Assembly: GCF_003286085.1 (NCBI RefSeq)
Contig: NW_020825343.1
Location: forward strand, 372,001 to 436,000
DNA from: Drosophila persimilis
Taxonomy: Eukaryota; Arthropoda; Insecta; Diptera; Drosophilidae
Direction: 5' to 3'
DNA: 64,000 nucleotides
The notes beneath the pieces were generated by a model. It saw only the letters and a program-made list of their open reading frames with translations. It ran no database searches and had not been told where the DNA came from. The translations under genes and the position numbers were made by a program. Each line of letters begins with the position of its first letter. The first letter of the stretch is position 1. Positions 1-10,855 of the stretch are shown here, in pieces.

Positions 1-2859
1 GCTCTGTTCCATGGAGCAATTCGAATTTATAGAAATATGCCCAGGCATCGCCCAAGTCTGGATCTATTTTCACCTGAAATAAGTCTTCAATTAGTTTGGA
101 TTTTCTTGTTTAATCTTTTCCAAAACACTCACCGTTCGGTTGAACCAATCCCTGCATTTGGAGAACTTGTGCTCCGACCAAAACAGTTTGGAGACGGCCA
201 GGAGAACATGCGGATCGTGCTCACATTTTTTGAGAGCATCCACGGACTTTGTCTTTCGCTGCGGCTTTGTCTCCATGAAAATGGCCTCGGCCCAGAGCTC
301 GCCGGCATTGGGGCACTCCTGCAGGGCGCGTGCCATCATGGTGCTGGCAATCTCCTTGAGTCCCGCACGCAGCTCGACGCGTATGGCCTCCAGCCAAAGC
401 ACCGCGACCTTGGGATTGCGCAGACGACCTCTCTCCAGGATGGATCGGGCTTTTGTGAGCACGCCTTTGCGTTCCTCCAGATTAGCGGAGAGTACCCACA
501 GAGGAATCGATGTGGGGCACTTCTTCAGGCCCTGTGTGTAGGTGTTGGCAGCATCATCCGTGCGCCGCTGCTGCTCCTCGATCTGGCCCTTCATCATCCA
601 CAGCTTAGGGAAATCGGGGAAAACCTCGACTGCCTCTTCGAGTAGACGCAGCGCCTCGTCGAACCGCTCCAGGGCCCACTCCAACCGAGCCGATTTCATC
701 ATCACTCTCGGCGTGGGCGCCGAACCTCTTGCCTTGGCCAGCAGACGACGCGCACGCTCGTACTCCGCATTCTCCGACTCCAGTTTGACGGCAGCCAGCC
801 AAATATCCTCCGAATTGGGATTCGCCTGGAAAGCCAGCGAAAGAATACCTCGCGCTGCCGGCACATCCCCGGCCATCCACTTTGATTTGGCCCCCATCAG
901 CCAGAGAATCTCTGACTTGGGACAGTGGGCGACGGCACGCTGCAGCAGTGCCTCCAGCGACTCGCGTGTGCCATGGTTCTTCTCAAAGTAGGCGGCACGC
1001 AGCCAGATGCTCTTCTTCGAGGGGAACATTTGCAGGGCATGGGCGTAGACAGCACGCGCGCACTCAAACGCGTTCTCCTTGGCGCACTGAAAGATAAATA
1101 ACATGAGTTTCGGATACAATTCAGATTGTTTCTATTGCAGAACTATTGCAGGATACTCACAAATTCCGCATCATCGATCCAGGTCTGCTTACGATCCTCT
1201 TCCTCCACACCAATGCCAATGACAGCCTTCACAATGCACTGGCAACAATTGACGGCACCCGATTTCTCTGCTTCGATGGCCTCTTGGAACCAATGGTCCC
1301 GATTGATCTCCACTCCGTTGGCTGTGAGGGAGGTCAGCGAACGATCGACGATCTTTTCCACCATGTGAATGTTGCCATTGGCCTCCTCCAGCTTGGCAGC
1401 CGTTGTCCAAATTTGTCGATCTGTGGGAATATTTTCACGAGCCTTGTTCAGCACCTTGCGGGCATTTTCGTATGTCTCGAGGCGGGCCAGGGCCAGCCAG
1501 AGCTCGACGCTAGTGTTGCAGCACTCCACAGCACGAGAGAGCAGAATACGGGCATCGTCGGGATTCTCCAGCTCGACGGCCGCCTTCCACAGACGCACAG
1601 AGTTCGGTATATGCTCCAGGGCCTTGCGGAAGACTCGGCGCTTGGCCTTTGTTTCGGTTTCCAAATCAGCGGCCTTTATCCAAATGCGCACGGATGTGGG
1701 AATGTGACGCGCAGCCTGGGCTATCACCGCCTTGGCTGTGTCCGGGGGCTGAAGGCGTGCTGCTTCCAGCCAAAGATCTTCTGACTGGGCATTTATTTCG
1801 CAGCCTCTCATTATCAGGTTGCGAGCCATCTGCACTTTTCCGGTGACCTCCTCGAGGCGAGCCGATGCTATCCAGGCCGGTGGGTGATTGGGATTTGTTT
1901 CCCTCACACTTTTGAGCAAGAGGCGAGCCTTCTTAATGTCGTTGATGTCGCCGCCGTAGGTGGGAATCATGCTCTGCAAGTCGGTAAGGTAACCCTTCGG
2001 ATCCACCACTGTTTGCCCCGTCACCGAGTCTGAAACCTGTGATAGCTTTACGTTCATCAACGTATTACGAGCCTGACCAATCTTTCTCAAGTCCAAATCC
2101 CCAGTGGGCGTTAGCATGCCCGGTGTGGCCACGCCTGGCACCATGGACGCCAGGCCAGAGGATGGATCCAGTGTGGAGGATGACTCGCCGCCTAAATTTC
2201 TGGACAAAACGCTGTCCGGCAGCGGCGTAAACTTCTCGGCTCTGGCATTTCGCTGCTTCCGATTGCGGCTGTCGCCCACCTCGGGAATGGTGGACCACTC
2301 TTCGGAGGTGACGCCAGACAGGGAGCGCTTCAGATCGCTAAACTGCTGCTGAATCTTTGGTCTTTCCTGACGATAGCGCTCCAAGTCCTCGCGCAGTCGA
2401 CGGTCGCGATACTCTTTGCGTTTCTCGTCCATGCGCTTTTCTACGGAATCGTAGATGGCGTCGGCCTCTTCGTCGTCCTTGTCGTAGGGGTCCTTCGAGA
2501 ACAGGGAGCCACTGTAACCACTAAACTCATCATAGTTCGAGTCGTTCAGATCTTCATCCTCCTCCTCCTCTTCATCTTTTTTCTTACGTTTGGTTGCTGG
2601 CGGTGCATGCCGATCATCGGACACATCGTTGGCATCGCGAGCCGGACCAATATCCGATCGGGTGGTGAAGCCAGTGGCACTGCAAATTATAAACAAATAG
2701 TTAAAATATCAAATTTCGCTGAGTAAACGAATCTCATCCGCCACTCGCGCCTGGTACTCACCCACGACCCACGCCGGCCACATAACCCAAGGGCGCAGGC
2801 ACGCCCAGAAAATGTTTCTTATTGCGGTTGGCAATTACCGCTGCGGTTATATTGGACAT
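1..2859 (-). CDS. Prp6: Pre-mRNA-processing factor 6 (U4/U6.U5 tri-snRNP), 3' end outside window
   Basis: Prp6 is a nuclear scaffold that bridges U5 and U4/U6 in the tri-snRNP before spliceosome activation. Exons on the minus strand are 2859-2762, 2679-1161, 1086-133 and 73-1, joined by GT-AG introns of 82, 74 and 59 nt; phases match at each junction. The start is the ATG at 2859 ([20 protein letters not shown]), followed by the PRP1 N-terminal region, an acidic and basic low-complexity stretch ([17 protein letters not shown]), and then arrays of HAT/TPR-like helical repeats (recurring W-x-x-A-A-x-L-E, 'LWLEAARLQ', 'IWLAAVKLE') through the rest. About 880 codons are visible; the family is about 930 residues, so only the last few dozen are missing to the left. 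It is divergent from CSN1b, with about 430 bp between the two start codons. Family identity is firm; the name follows the Drosophila orthologue (CG6841). Confidence 0.95.
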
Positions 2860-3177
2860 CTTTGTACTTCTATATGGTTGGTTTTCTAATATTTATAATT
2901 TTCACAAACAGAAGAAATTCAGTGCGTGGTCTTCTTCTTTCCAGTCGGCCAATAGTGTTGGAAAACGGTCGTGGCATTAGCTAGAGGTTGAGCCATAGTT
3001 TAGTCGCTGTAACTAAATTCCAGTTCGATTCGGTTATTTTAAATGAGTAATCACTCATTTCTGAGTCAATTTAGCACAGTGAAAGTTCCAAATATTATTT
3101 TTCAATCAAAAAAGCTTGTAGTGCAAAGTGAAATCCAAAAGCGATAATAGTTGTGCTCATCTCTAGCACGTAACCGG

Positions 3178-3185
3178 TATCGATA
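3178..3185. promoter_or_regulatory. DRE core promoter element upstream of CSN1b
   Basis: A perfect TATCGATA palindrome lies 107 bp upstream of the CSN1b start codon. This is the binding site of DREF, common at Drosophila housekeeping promoters. It sits in the gap between divergent Prp6 and CSN1b but is closer to CSN1b. The transcription start was not determined. Confidence 0.7.
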
Positions 3186-3291
3186 GACTGACAGCAAAAC
3201 CCTTTTTGTGCGAATCAATTTTTATAAAAAAATTTTCGCATTAAAAGTGTGAAGTATAATTTCTTAAGCTTGAACAGAAAATCGTTGCAAA

Positions 3292-4930
3292 ATGCCTGTG
3301 CTGCCTATGCCGCCATTGATGCAGGTAAGATTAATGAAGATTACAGCTTTTCTTGGACAATTGTAGTGATGTTGAAATATTTTTTTTTGCAAACAAAAAG
3401 AACGCCATCGAGCCAATGCAAGTGGATGCCCCACCGAACGAGGACAATGAGAACAACGAAGAGCAACAGATTGTGGTGGAGAACCCCAGCATCGACCTGG
3501 AGGTGTATGCCAATCAATACAATGGCATAGTACGTCTCCACCGTCTGATGTATGTGGCCGACGTTTGCCCCGTCCTAGCCGTGGAGGCGCTGAAAATGGC
3601 CATCACGTATGTACAGACTACGTACAACGTTAATCTCTACCAGTTGCTGCACAAACGTTTGAGCGACCTGAACGCTAGCAATGCCCCGGCACCGCCAGCT
3701 CCGGCTGCAGATCTGGCTCCTGTGCCAGCCGCTGCTCTGCCGGACATTGCCGCCGTGCCGGCTGCAATCGCTTTGCCACCCTTGGCCCAAGGCCAGGCCG
3801 CTGGCGAGAAGGATTCGTTTGCCTATGACGCTGTGTGGGTGGACACCAAGATGAAGAAGGCTGCCCTCAAGCTGGAGAAGCTTGATTCGGACCTGAAGAA
3901 CTACAAGTCGAACTCGATCAAGGAGAGTATTCGGCGCGGCCACGACGACTTGGCCGATCATTATCTGAGCTGCGGCGATCTGACCAATGCCCTCAAGTGC
4001 TACTCCCGGGCCCGGGACTACTGCACCAGCGGCAAGCATGTGGTGAACATGTGTCTGAATGTGATCAAGGTCTCCATTTATCTGCAGAACTGGGTCCATG
4101 TCATGAGCTACATATCGAAGGCGGAGAGCACTCCGGACTTTGCCGAGGGATCCAAGGAGGCCAACGCCCAGGTCCACACACGCCTCGAGTGCGCCGCCGG
4201 CCTGGCCGAACTACAGCAGAAGAAATACAAGGTGGCTGCCAAGCACTTCCTGAACGCCAACTTCGACCATTGCGAGTTCCCCGAAATGATCTCCACCAAC
4301 AATGTGGCTGTCTATGGTGGGCTCTGCGCTCTGGCCACCTTCGACAGGCCGGAGCTGAAGCGCCTGGTGATTGCCTCCACATCGTTCAAGCTGTTCCTCG
4401 AGCTGGAGCCGCAGTTGCGCGACATTATTTTCAAGTTCTACGAGAGCAAATACGCCTCGTGCCTTACGCTGCTCGATGAGATTCGCGACAATCTTCTCGT
4501 GGACATGTACATAGCACCGCATGTGAGCACGCTCTACACCAAAATTCGCAATCGCGCCTTGATCCAGTACTTCAGTCCCTATATGTCGGCCGACATGCAC
4601 AAAATGGCAATGGCCTTCAACTCATCGGTCGGTGATCTGGAGAACGAGGTGATGCAGCTGATTCTAGATGGCCAGATTCAGGCCCGCATCGACTCGCACA
4701 ACAAGATCCTCTACGCCAAGGAGGCCGATCAGCGCAATAGTACCTTCGAGCGCGCCCTGGTCTTGGGCAAGAAGTATCAGCGCCACACCCGCATGCTCGT
4801 CCTGCGCGCGGCTATGCTCAAAAGCCACATCCACGTGAAGAGCGTTACCCGCGAGGGCAGCAGCAACCACGGCGCCGAACTATGCGTCTCGGCCGGCTCC
4901 ACCACCACGGCTCAGTTGGCTCGCATGTAG
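3292..4930 (+). CDS. CSN1b: COP9 signalosome subunit 1b
   Basis: This is the CSN1 (GPS1) subunit of the COP9 signalosome, which removes NEDD8 from cullins and so controls cullin-RING ubiquitin ligases. Exon 1 (3292-3324) encodes 11 residues, [12 protein letters not shown] 76-nt GT-AG intron follows, and exon 2 (3401-4930) encodes the rest, giving 520 residues, the usual family length. After an acidic N-terminal stretch and an Ala/Pro-rich linker (about residues 105-150) come the RPN7-type helical repeats ('[20 protein letters not shown]', '[15 protein letters not shown]') and a C-terminal PCI domain ('[20 protein letters not shown]', '[20 protein letters not shown]'). The two-exon model is in frame throughout. 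CSN1a is the paralogue in Drosophila; the N-terminus and the neighbouring genes favour CSN1b. Confidence 0.94.
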
Positions 4931-5091
4931 GCATCGCCCAATAATTAAGAAACTCTTTATATTATACTCTTCTGCGATGCAAATTATGCTTTAGCGTAGC
5001 TAATTGTAAACTCATTGCACCCGAAATTCTCCCTATGTTGAGAACCATTAAATCATCTACTAACCAATGCCTGGGGTATTCTCCCTGATAT

Positions 5092-5097
5092 TTTATT
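5092..5097 (-). terminator. Poly(A) signal of the CIR gene
   Basis: AATAAA on the minus strand, 46 bp past the stop codon of the CIR homologue. The partial copy of this gene further right starts its similarity at the corresponding point. Confidence 0.6.
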
Positions 5098-5142
5098 GGT
5101 GGGGGAATTGAAAAAACACAAAGTATATGAAGAACTGTAGGA

Positions 5143-6326
5143 CTATCGTCTGGAGTAATCCCTGCGATCCCTCTCCCGACGTCTCTCCCCGCTGGCGGAG
5201 CGGGAGCGATCTCTAGACCGTTCTCTGCGCTGACTTCTGTCATTCCGTCGGCGTTGGAGGCCATCTTCAGACTCCCTCGAACGATGGGTACCATTTCTTC
5301 TTTGCGGCTCCCTAGATTGTTGATCTTTGTGATGGCTCCTATGGTTGTCTTCCGAATCGCCATCGGTGGAGGATGATGAGCCATCGCTGTCTACAGATTT
5401 CCTTTCTTTTCTGGCCGATCGCTCTTTTTGGCTGCTCTTGGACTTTTTCTTCTTGGAGTCTCTGTCATCGTTTGGTTTTTTTGACTTTTTCTTGGATGGC
5501 TTCTTGATGCTCTCCCCCTTGCGCTTCATCCGGTCGATCTTTTCTAACTTTTTGAGCAACTTTAGCTTCTGCTTTTTGGTCAGCGACTTTAGGAACATGA
5601 GCTCGGGATTCTGTTTATTGGCATTGGCCTCATCCTCCTCGTCGCTGGGCACCAACTGGTGCTGTTTCTGGATGGTCTTAATGCTCTGCAGCTCCAACGC
5701 GGAACGCTTCATCATCAGACCATCTTCCTTCATCTGTTCCTCGAGCACGTTCTTGGACATGATGTCAGTGGCCTCCGATTCGGCATGCAGCTTGCGTGCC
5801 TCGCTCATGGATATGCTGTACATGTTGCACTCCTTGTCCGTGTTGATGTGCCCCCATTTGTGGCACTTGAGACAGCGCACGTTGCGCACCTGGATGCCAA
5901 AGGGCTGATCCCGGATTTCGGTGTCGCCCTTGCAGTAGGACTCTCGGGGAGCATTGTATTTGCGCTGCCATTCGAACTTGTACTCCGGCTCGTCATCGTC
6001 CTTTTCGCGCTCCTTGCGTACTCCAGGCGGCGGCTCGTACATGAAATTGACGCTCAGCTTGTCTTTGCTGTCCTTGCTGAGCATGGCCTTGTTCTCGTGT
6101 AGGTTTTGTTCCTTCTCATACTGGTTACGCAGCTCCTCCTGTTTCTTTTTGTATGCGTCGGCTTGTTGTTCCGCCATCCACACCTGGGGCCAAGAGATTA
6201 ATTCAGGAAATCATTCAATGAAACATTAGGCGTTTGCCCTATCCGAGAACTTACCCTCTTCAGATTATCCCTGGAAGCGGGATGGAAGAATTTCTTGCAC
6301 ATATAATTGTTGAAACCCTTGCCCAT
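5143..6326 (-). CDS. CG6843: CBF1-interacting corepressor (CIR) homologue
   Basis: CIR-family proteins are nuclear: corepressors linking CBF1/Su(H)-type factors to histone deacetylase in vertebrates, and associated with splicing factors. Exon 1 (6326-6255) encodes [20 protein letters not shown] and four more residues; a 71-nt intron follows; exon 2 (6183-5143) encodes 346 more. The total is 370 residues. The N-terminus is a Cir_N domain ('[20 protein letters not shown]'). A zinc knuckle follows ('[16 protein letters not shown]'). The C-terminal third is Lys-, Ser- and Arg-rich with SR/RS-like stretches ('[20 protein letters not shown]'). It is divergent from asterix, with about 425 bp between the starts. 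Its last about 480 bp are duplicated downstream of asterix. The family call is firm; a Notch role in flies is not shown by the sequence. Confidence 0.9.
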
Positions 6327-6751
6327 GATGCTTTTGTGTTTATTTCTTCACGGATGCCTAAATAATATCTCTATTTCGTCAATTTTACAAATAATTTTCG
6401 TTGGTGTTGTTTATTAAAGACGATCTGGTGCTGTACAATTTCCGCAGCGTTCGTAAGAGATGGGCGTACATGCGATGTATGTTCTTAAACGATGTAATGC
6501 TGCAAATTTACTACTTATATTCCTATCAAAATAGATTAAACCATTTGTTTGCAGACTCTGTCCTTTATGTCTGATAGCAGAATTACAGCAATGTAATATT
6601 TAATATACACTTTTCCTCAAACTATTTCGGATCGGCTCATATCGAATAAAACGCGAGCTGTTGTCGTTTTCCAGCACTTATCTGCGTGTAGCGCCAGCCT
6701 ATGAATTATTTTTGGTAATTTTGATCTCAAAGCGCAATTTCTAACCAAATC

Positions 6752-7339
6752 ATGGAAAGTCTCGCCGAAAAAGATATGATTGCCTGCCCGTACAACAAGG
6801 AGCATGTGATGCTGCGCAGAAAATATCAGCAACATATTTTAAAATGTCGTGAGATCCACAAAGACACGGTGCAACTTCTTGTGTGTCCCTTCAACAATGC
6901 ACATCTCGTACCAGAGCCAGAGTTTCATGTGAGTAATCTGCGCAGAAATCTCATACAAAAAACCACCAGCTAAACTTTCCTCACACAGCAACATTGCAAA
7001 TCTTGTGAGGATCGCAAAATAATTGTGCAATATCAAACCAGCGAACCGGCTGTACTGCACGCTGACACAAGACATGAGAAAATTGAAGCGGACGAGAATT
7101 GGGACGATGATGAGGTGGAGGACTACAATCCGCAGGTATATTGCGCTCAAGCAAATATAGTACGCGAACCGATCGGAATGTTCCCGTCCGAGCGCAAGGC
7201 ATTCATTAAAGAGGAGGAACGTCGTCGTCGCGGCGATAACTATGATGAAGAAGAGCAGGGCAAGTCCAAGTCCCGGGCTGAAAGTCGTCACACGCCGTAC
7301 AATCCCAATCAGCAGCGTTCGAAACGCTCTTCTAAATGA
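6752..7339 (+). CDS. arx: Asterix, GTSF1-like CHHC zinc-finger protein of the nuclear piRNA pathway
   Basis: Asterix (Gtsf1) works with Piwi in the nucleus for transcriptional silencing of transposons in the ovary. Exon 1 is 6752-6928 and exon 2 is 6989-7339, separated by a 60-nt GT-AG intron, giving 175 residues. Two U11-48K-type CHHC fingers are visible: Cys12-His18-His28-Cys32, and Cys45-His51-His61-Cys65, with the intron falling inside the second. The remainder is acidic ('ADENWDDDEVEDYNPQ') and ends in a basic, Arg/Lys/Ser-rich tail. The alternative would be another GTSF1 paralogue; the location beside CSN1b and RpL26 supports arx (CG3893). Confidence 0.92.
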
Positions 7340-7689
7340 AGCGAGTCGTTTTTGTTTTCTTACTTATGTATTTAATCTCAAAAGCATGTACATATTTGAT
7401 TTAGAAAATCAAATCGCCATCGGAGGAATTTTCCTCCTGCTCTCAGGCATTTGGATTAGTGAAAAGATGAGATAGCGAAGTACCTCGAATAAAAAGAAAT
7501 GCCTTACCTTAATTTCTAGTCTGTATGGAATTTTTAAGCTCATCCAGGCGAACCCTTTGGCTATCGCAAGACATTCTTCGCATGGAACGCGATCCCCCGT
7601 ACTACTCTTTTGGGCCATATGTCCCAGTTGACCTGTTCATTTGGCCTCGTGGCGGTTTGGATATTTGGATTAGTAATAAAACTGATACA
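7340..7689. other. Non-coding gap after asterix
   Basis: This stretch holds the asterix 3' UTR. A short phrase (ATTTGGATTAGT) occurs twice, near 7449 and 7662, as a likely trace of a small duplication next to the inserted CIR copy. A 96-codon open frame starts at 7525 but has no family likeness and runs into the CIR copy antisense, so it is not called. Confidence 0.4.
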
Positions 7690-8100
7690 CAGATATTTTA
7701 TTGGCGGGGGAATGGAAAAAACACAAAGTATATAAAGAACTGTATGCCTATCGTCTGGAGTGATCCCTGCGATACCTCTCTCGACGTCTCTCCTCGCTGG
7801 CGGAACGATCTATAGACCGTTCTCTGGGCTGACTCCTGTCATTTTGTCGGCATTGGAGGCCGTCTTCCGGCTCCCTCGGTCGATGGGTACCATTTCTTCT
7901 TTGGGGCTCGCTAGATTGTTGGTCTTTGTGATGGCTTCTGTGGTTGTCTTCCAAATCGCTCTCTGAGGAAGATGATGGCTGCTCTTGGACTTTTTCTTCT
8001 TGGTGTTTCTGTCCTCCTTTTTTTTTTGACTTGTTCTTGGATGGCTTCTTGATGCTTCCACCTTGCGCTTCATCTAATCGATCTGCTCTAGCTTTTAGGC
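7690..8100 (-). pseudogene. Truncated duplicate of the CIR gene 3' end
   Basis: This segment repeats the last part of the CIR coding exon plus its short 3' UTR and poly(A) signal (original at about 5087-5570), in the same orientation and roughly 2.5 kb away. Shared phrases include the region around the stop codon, the SR-rich tail and the Lys-rich 'KKKSKSS' part. It carries many substitutions, lost the in-frame stop context of the parent, and has an internal deletion of roughly 50-80 bp relative to the parent (around parental 5356-5430). There is no start codon, promoter or zinc knuckle. No poly(A) tract lies next to the 3' end, so a DNA-level duplication is as likely as retroposition. The copied part has no intron in the parent, so intron loss cannot decide. 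Confidence 0.85.
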
Positions 8101-8667
8101 CTTTTTTCCCATAAAATGCATATGTCGAACAGCAAGTCCCTTTAGTGTTGGACCAAATCTTACCTTAAGATCTTCAGGCCGATGAAGTCGCTTTCTGATG
8201 GGCAGTCTTCTACTGAACAAAGTTGTTTTTAAAGACAATTAAACAAATAATAGTTGATTATAAATCTAGACGCTCTACTAATCTATGGATCCGAGAAGAG
8301 CAAAAAAGAAAATGAAAGGGTGATCCCTTCCGAAGCCAACCAGCAAGGAATACACTTAAAAAAAAAACAACAAAAATTATATAAATATTTCTTCACTTGT
8401 TTACGGCTCCAAATCATGCACGAGAACTAACATATTAGTTTCCCCAGCTAGGCAGAACACAAAAAAAAAAACGCAAATCCAAAAATCAAAGATTGTCCAT
8501 TTGAAAAAACAACTATTCTTTATTTTAAAGAAATGCGGCCTTTCACTCCACAAAATGGTTTTTTTCGCGAATTTGTTTGCTTCGTTTTATAAACTTATCC
8601 GTTATGGTAAAAACTGTAAACAGTGACGTCCCATTGTTTAAGATGTGGTCGGTACTGCTTCCGGCAT
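8101..8667. other. Spacer and RpL26 3' flank
   Basis: AT-rich spacer with several A-runs (for example near 8358 and 8461). Nothing coding is seen. The right end holds the 3' UTR of RpL26. Confidence 0.4.
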
Positions 8668-9117
8668 TTACGCGGTCTCCATGGGCTGAGCGGCCGTCTC
8701 CTCGGTGTACTTGCCCTTGTCCTTGCCCAGAGCAGCCAGACGTCCCTTGCCGCGACGATCCAGAATGGCCTTGCGGTCCTTGTCCAGCTTGAGCTTGACA
8801 ATCAGCACCTTGCTGGGGTGGATTCCAACGTAGACGTTGGTGCCGTTGGCGTTCTCGCGCTGGATCTTCTCAATGTAGACGACGAACTTCTTGCGGTAAG
8901 ACTGGACGACCTTGCCAACCTGGTTACCCTTGAAGTGGCCACGGATCACCTGAACCTCGTCGTCGCGGCGAATGGGCATGGAGCGCACATTGTATTTCTG
9001 ACGCAGCTCCTTGGACAGGGGTGCGGACATCAGACGACGGCGGATGTGCGATGGGGCCTGGAAGTGGCGCTTGCGGTTCTTCCTGCGCGACGACGACACA
9101 AACTTGTTCAGTTTCAT
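8668..9117 (-). CDS. RpL26: Large ribosomal subunit protein uL24 (RpL26)
   Basis: Cytosolic 60S ribosomal protein uL24/L26, which binds 28S rRNA near the exit tunnel. A single coding exon gives 149 residues from the ATG at 9117 ([20 protein letters not shown]) to the TAA at 8668. The KOW motif is clear ('[20 protein letters not shown]'), followed by '[20 protein letters not shown]'. The length matches fly RpL26 exactly. A splice acceptor (GTTTACAG) lies about 20 bp upstream of the ATG and a donor (ACGGTAGGTG) near 9297, so a short non-coding first exon is expected near 9298-9316, as in many ribosomal protein genes. Confidence 0.97.
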   Translation of the reverse strand: MKLNKFVSSSRRKNRKRHFQAPSHIRRRLMSAPLSKELRQKYNVRSMPIRRDDEVQVIRGHFKGNQVGKVVQSYRKKFVVYIEKIQRENANGTNVYVGIHPSKVLIVKLKLDKDRKAILDRRGKGRLAALGKDKGKYTEETAAQPMETA

Positions 9118-9297
9118 TTTGCTTGGTTGTGCGGGCTGTAAACAAAACATGGACAATCAGTAAAACGATTTCGGAAATCCAGCATAATATCACAAAACAC
9201 TGCAGTGCTATATTCGGCACTCATTTTCATTGTTCATTTGCAATAATATGCATGGATGGCTCGGCAAATAACAAATTTATCACGAAAACGCACCTAC

Positions 9298-9376
9298 CGT
9301 CGCAAATTCAACGAAAAGAAAGAATTTTGACAGTTGACAGTGGATGTCAATAGACTTATCGATAACAGTGTGACCC
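9298..9376 (-). promoter_or_regulatory. RpL26 promoter: TCT initiator, DRE and Motif 1
   Basis: Read on the minus strand, a pyrimidine initiator (TTCTTTTCG, at about 9312-9320) sits just before the predicted non-coding exon; such TCT initiators mark ribosomal protein genes. Upstream are a DRE (TATCGATA, 9357-9364) and an Ohler Motif 1 (GGGTCACACTG, 9366-9376), then Motif-6-like TCGGTATATTTC up to about 9400. M1BP and DREF are known to drive this gene class. The block is part of a dispersed repeat (see the repeat at 9354-9720). Confidence 0.75.
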
Positions 9377-9720
9377 CAGAAATATACCGAAATATACCGT
9401 CTCCCTTCCAAAATATATCGAAAATATGCCGATGAAGAAACGAACTTAACCCACTTAAGCCCCCTATATTTAATCACCCGTTTCTCCTGCGCTAAAATTA
9501 TTAAATTTTCAATTTTTTCGGTAGAATATTAAAATACACCCTTGGTGTACAATGGATTAATCGGTCTCCGTCAGGGATTGAAAACCATTTTCCTCTACTC
9601 TGATATTCGATTTGATATTACTAGCTAGCTAGGAAGGTCATACCTGAAACATAATTGCATCCCATTTTCTTCAAGATTGGCTAATTTTAAAAACTTATCG
9701 GATTGGTCAAGAAAAGTCAA
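9354..9720 (-). repeat. Dispersed promoter-motif repeat, copy 1
   Basis: Carries DRE, Motif 1 and two Motif-6 phrases, then AAGTGGGTTAAGTTCGTTTC, and further out a stretch with 'GATATTACTAGCTAGCTAGG' and 'TTGGCTAATTTTAAAAACTT'. The inner part matches the copy at 37500-37645 over about 100 bp. The outer part matches copies in the 17.0-18.1 kb cluster. No open frame or terminal repeats are seen. Confidence 0.75.
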
Positions 9721-10855
9721 CAAAAATGCAAAACATTTTATATGGCAACTACACGGCAACAACACCATTGATACATATCAGTAGAAAACAAAACATGTTG
9801 ATTGCAGTTCTGTTCCGCAATAACGGATTCAACTAATATTGCGGAGCTTTCCCAGTGAGCGTTCTCTGTCAAGTAGTACATTTCAGCCTGCTTTCGCACA
9901 AAAGTTGAATTTTTACCTCTTTTTATTTGTAAACAAACACAATAGTGTAACCGTAGAGCATGAACATCTGGCCACACTGATCACCGAGCCAAATATATGG
10001 CACTTTCCATTGATGGAAAATTTTGCTGATCTGAGTATTCGGCTTTGTTAAGTTATTAAGTTTTGGGCAAAACTTAGTTTTCTACAATAGATAGATTACA
10101 AGCATATGGGCCTAGTCGCTAATGGCTTGACTTATGGCTGCGTTTCAGTTGCGTTAGTCCGATATTCCGAATATTTCCACCCTGTTCGGCCTATCGTGTG
10201 AATTTGGCGCGTAAAAATTGTGACTGAGGCAAAAGTGCAAAAATACAAATGACCGTTAAAAACAAAAATACTTAAACTAATTTTAGTTTTAGGTCAACAA
10301 GTATAAACTCAAATACAAAGCTATTACGTTAAAACAACTTTCGATGGGTAACTCATGTCAGTGTAATAAGCCGAAACAACCCACACACGCAGAATACATG
10401 AGAATACGTGTGCACCCATTCATTTAAGTTCGATGAAACATCAAGCAGTAAATTTAAAAAGAACATATTGTGTGTGTTCCACGATTACTTGCAAATGTGC
10501 TGCTGGCGCAAGCCGAAGTCCTGGGAGCTTACGCAGCTAATTCTTTTGGTATCTTTTCATTATATGAACTGACACACCTACATATATACTCTACATGTGT
10601 GTGCGTGCGTTTTTGGATTCGTGTGTACGTGCGAACAAAAACCGACAGCAAAAAACCGTGTGAACACAACACCGATATTATTAAAAAAAAAAAAAGTACT
10701 GACAAAAATAAGTGTCGTTGTCAGTAGGTTCGCCGAAATATAAGAAATCGCCGGCACTTACAGATGCAATATATAATAATTATAAAAAAAGTTTCGTACT
10801 CCATCGGTAAAAAAAAGACATTCTCATAGGTGCGCGCGTAGACTTTTTGTAAACA
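9721..10855. other. Upstream region of the MADF gene
   Basis: Non-coding. It should hold the promoter and 5' UTR of the MADF gene. An A-run (10681-10695) and a TG-rich stretch (about 10587-10620) are seen. No DRE, TATA box or other diagnostic core element was recognised. Confidence 0.35.

Noticed and set aside
3331-4870. Several minus-strand frames across CSN1b
   Set aside because: Antisense shadows of a well-supported coding exon with strong codon bias.
7525-7815. 96-codon plus-strand frame after asterix
   Set aside because: No family likeness and its second half is the antisense of the CIR copy.
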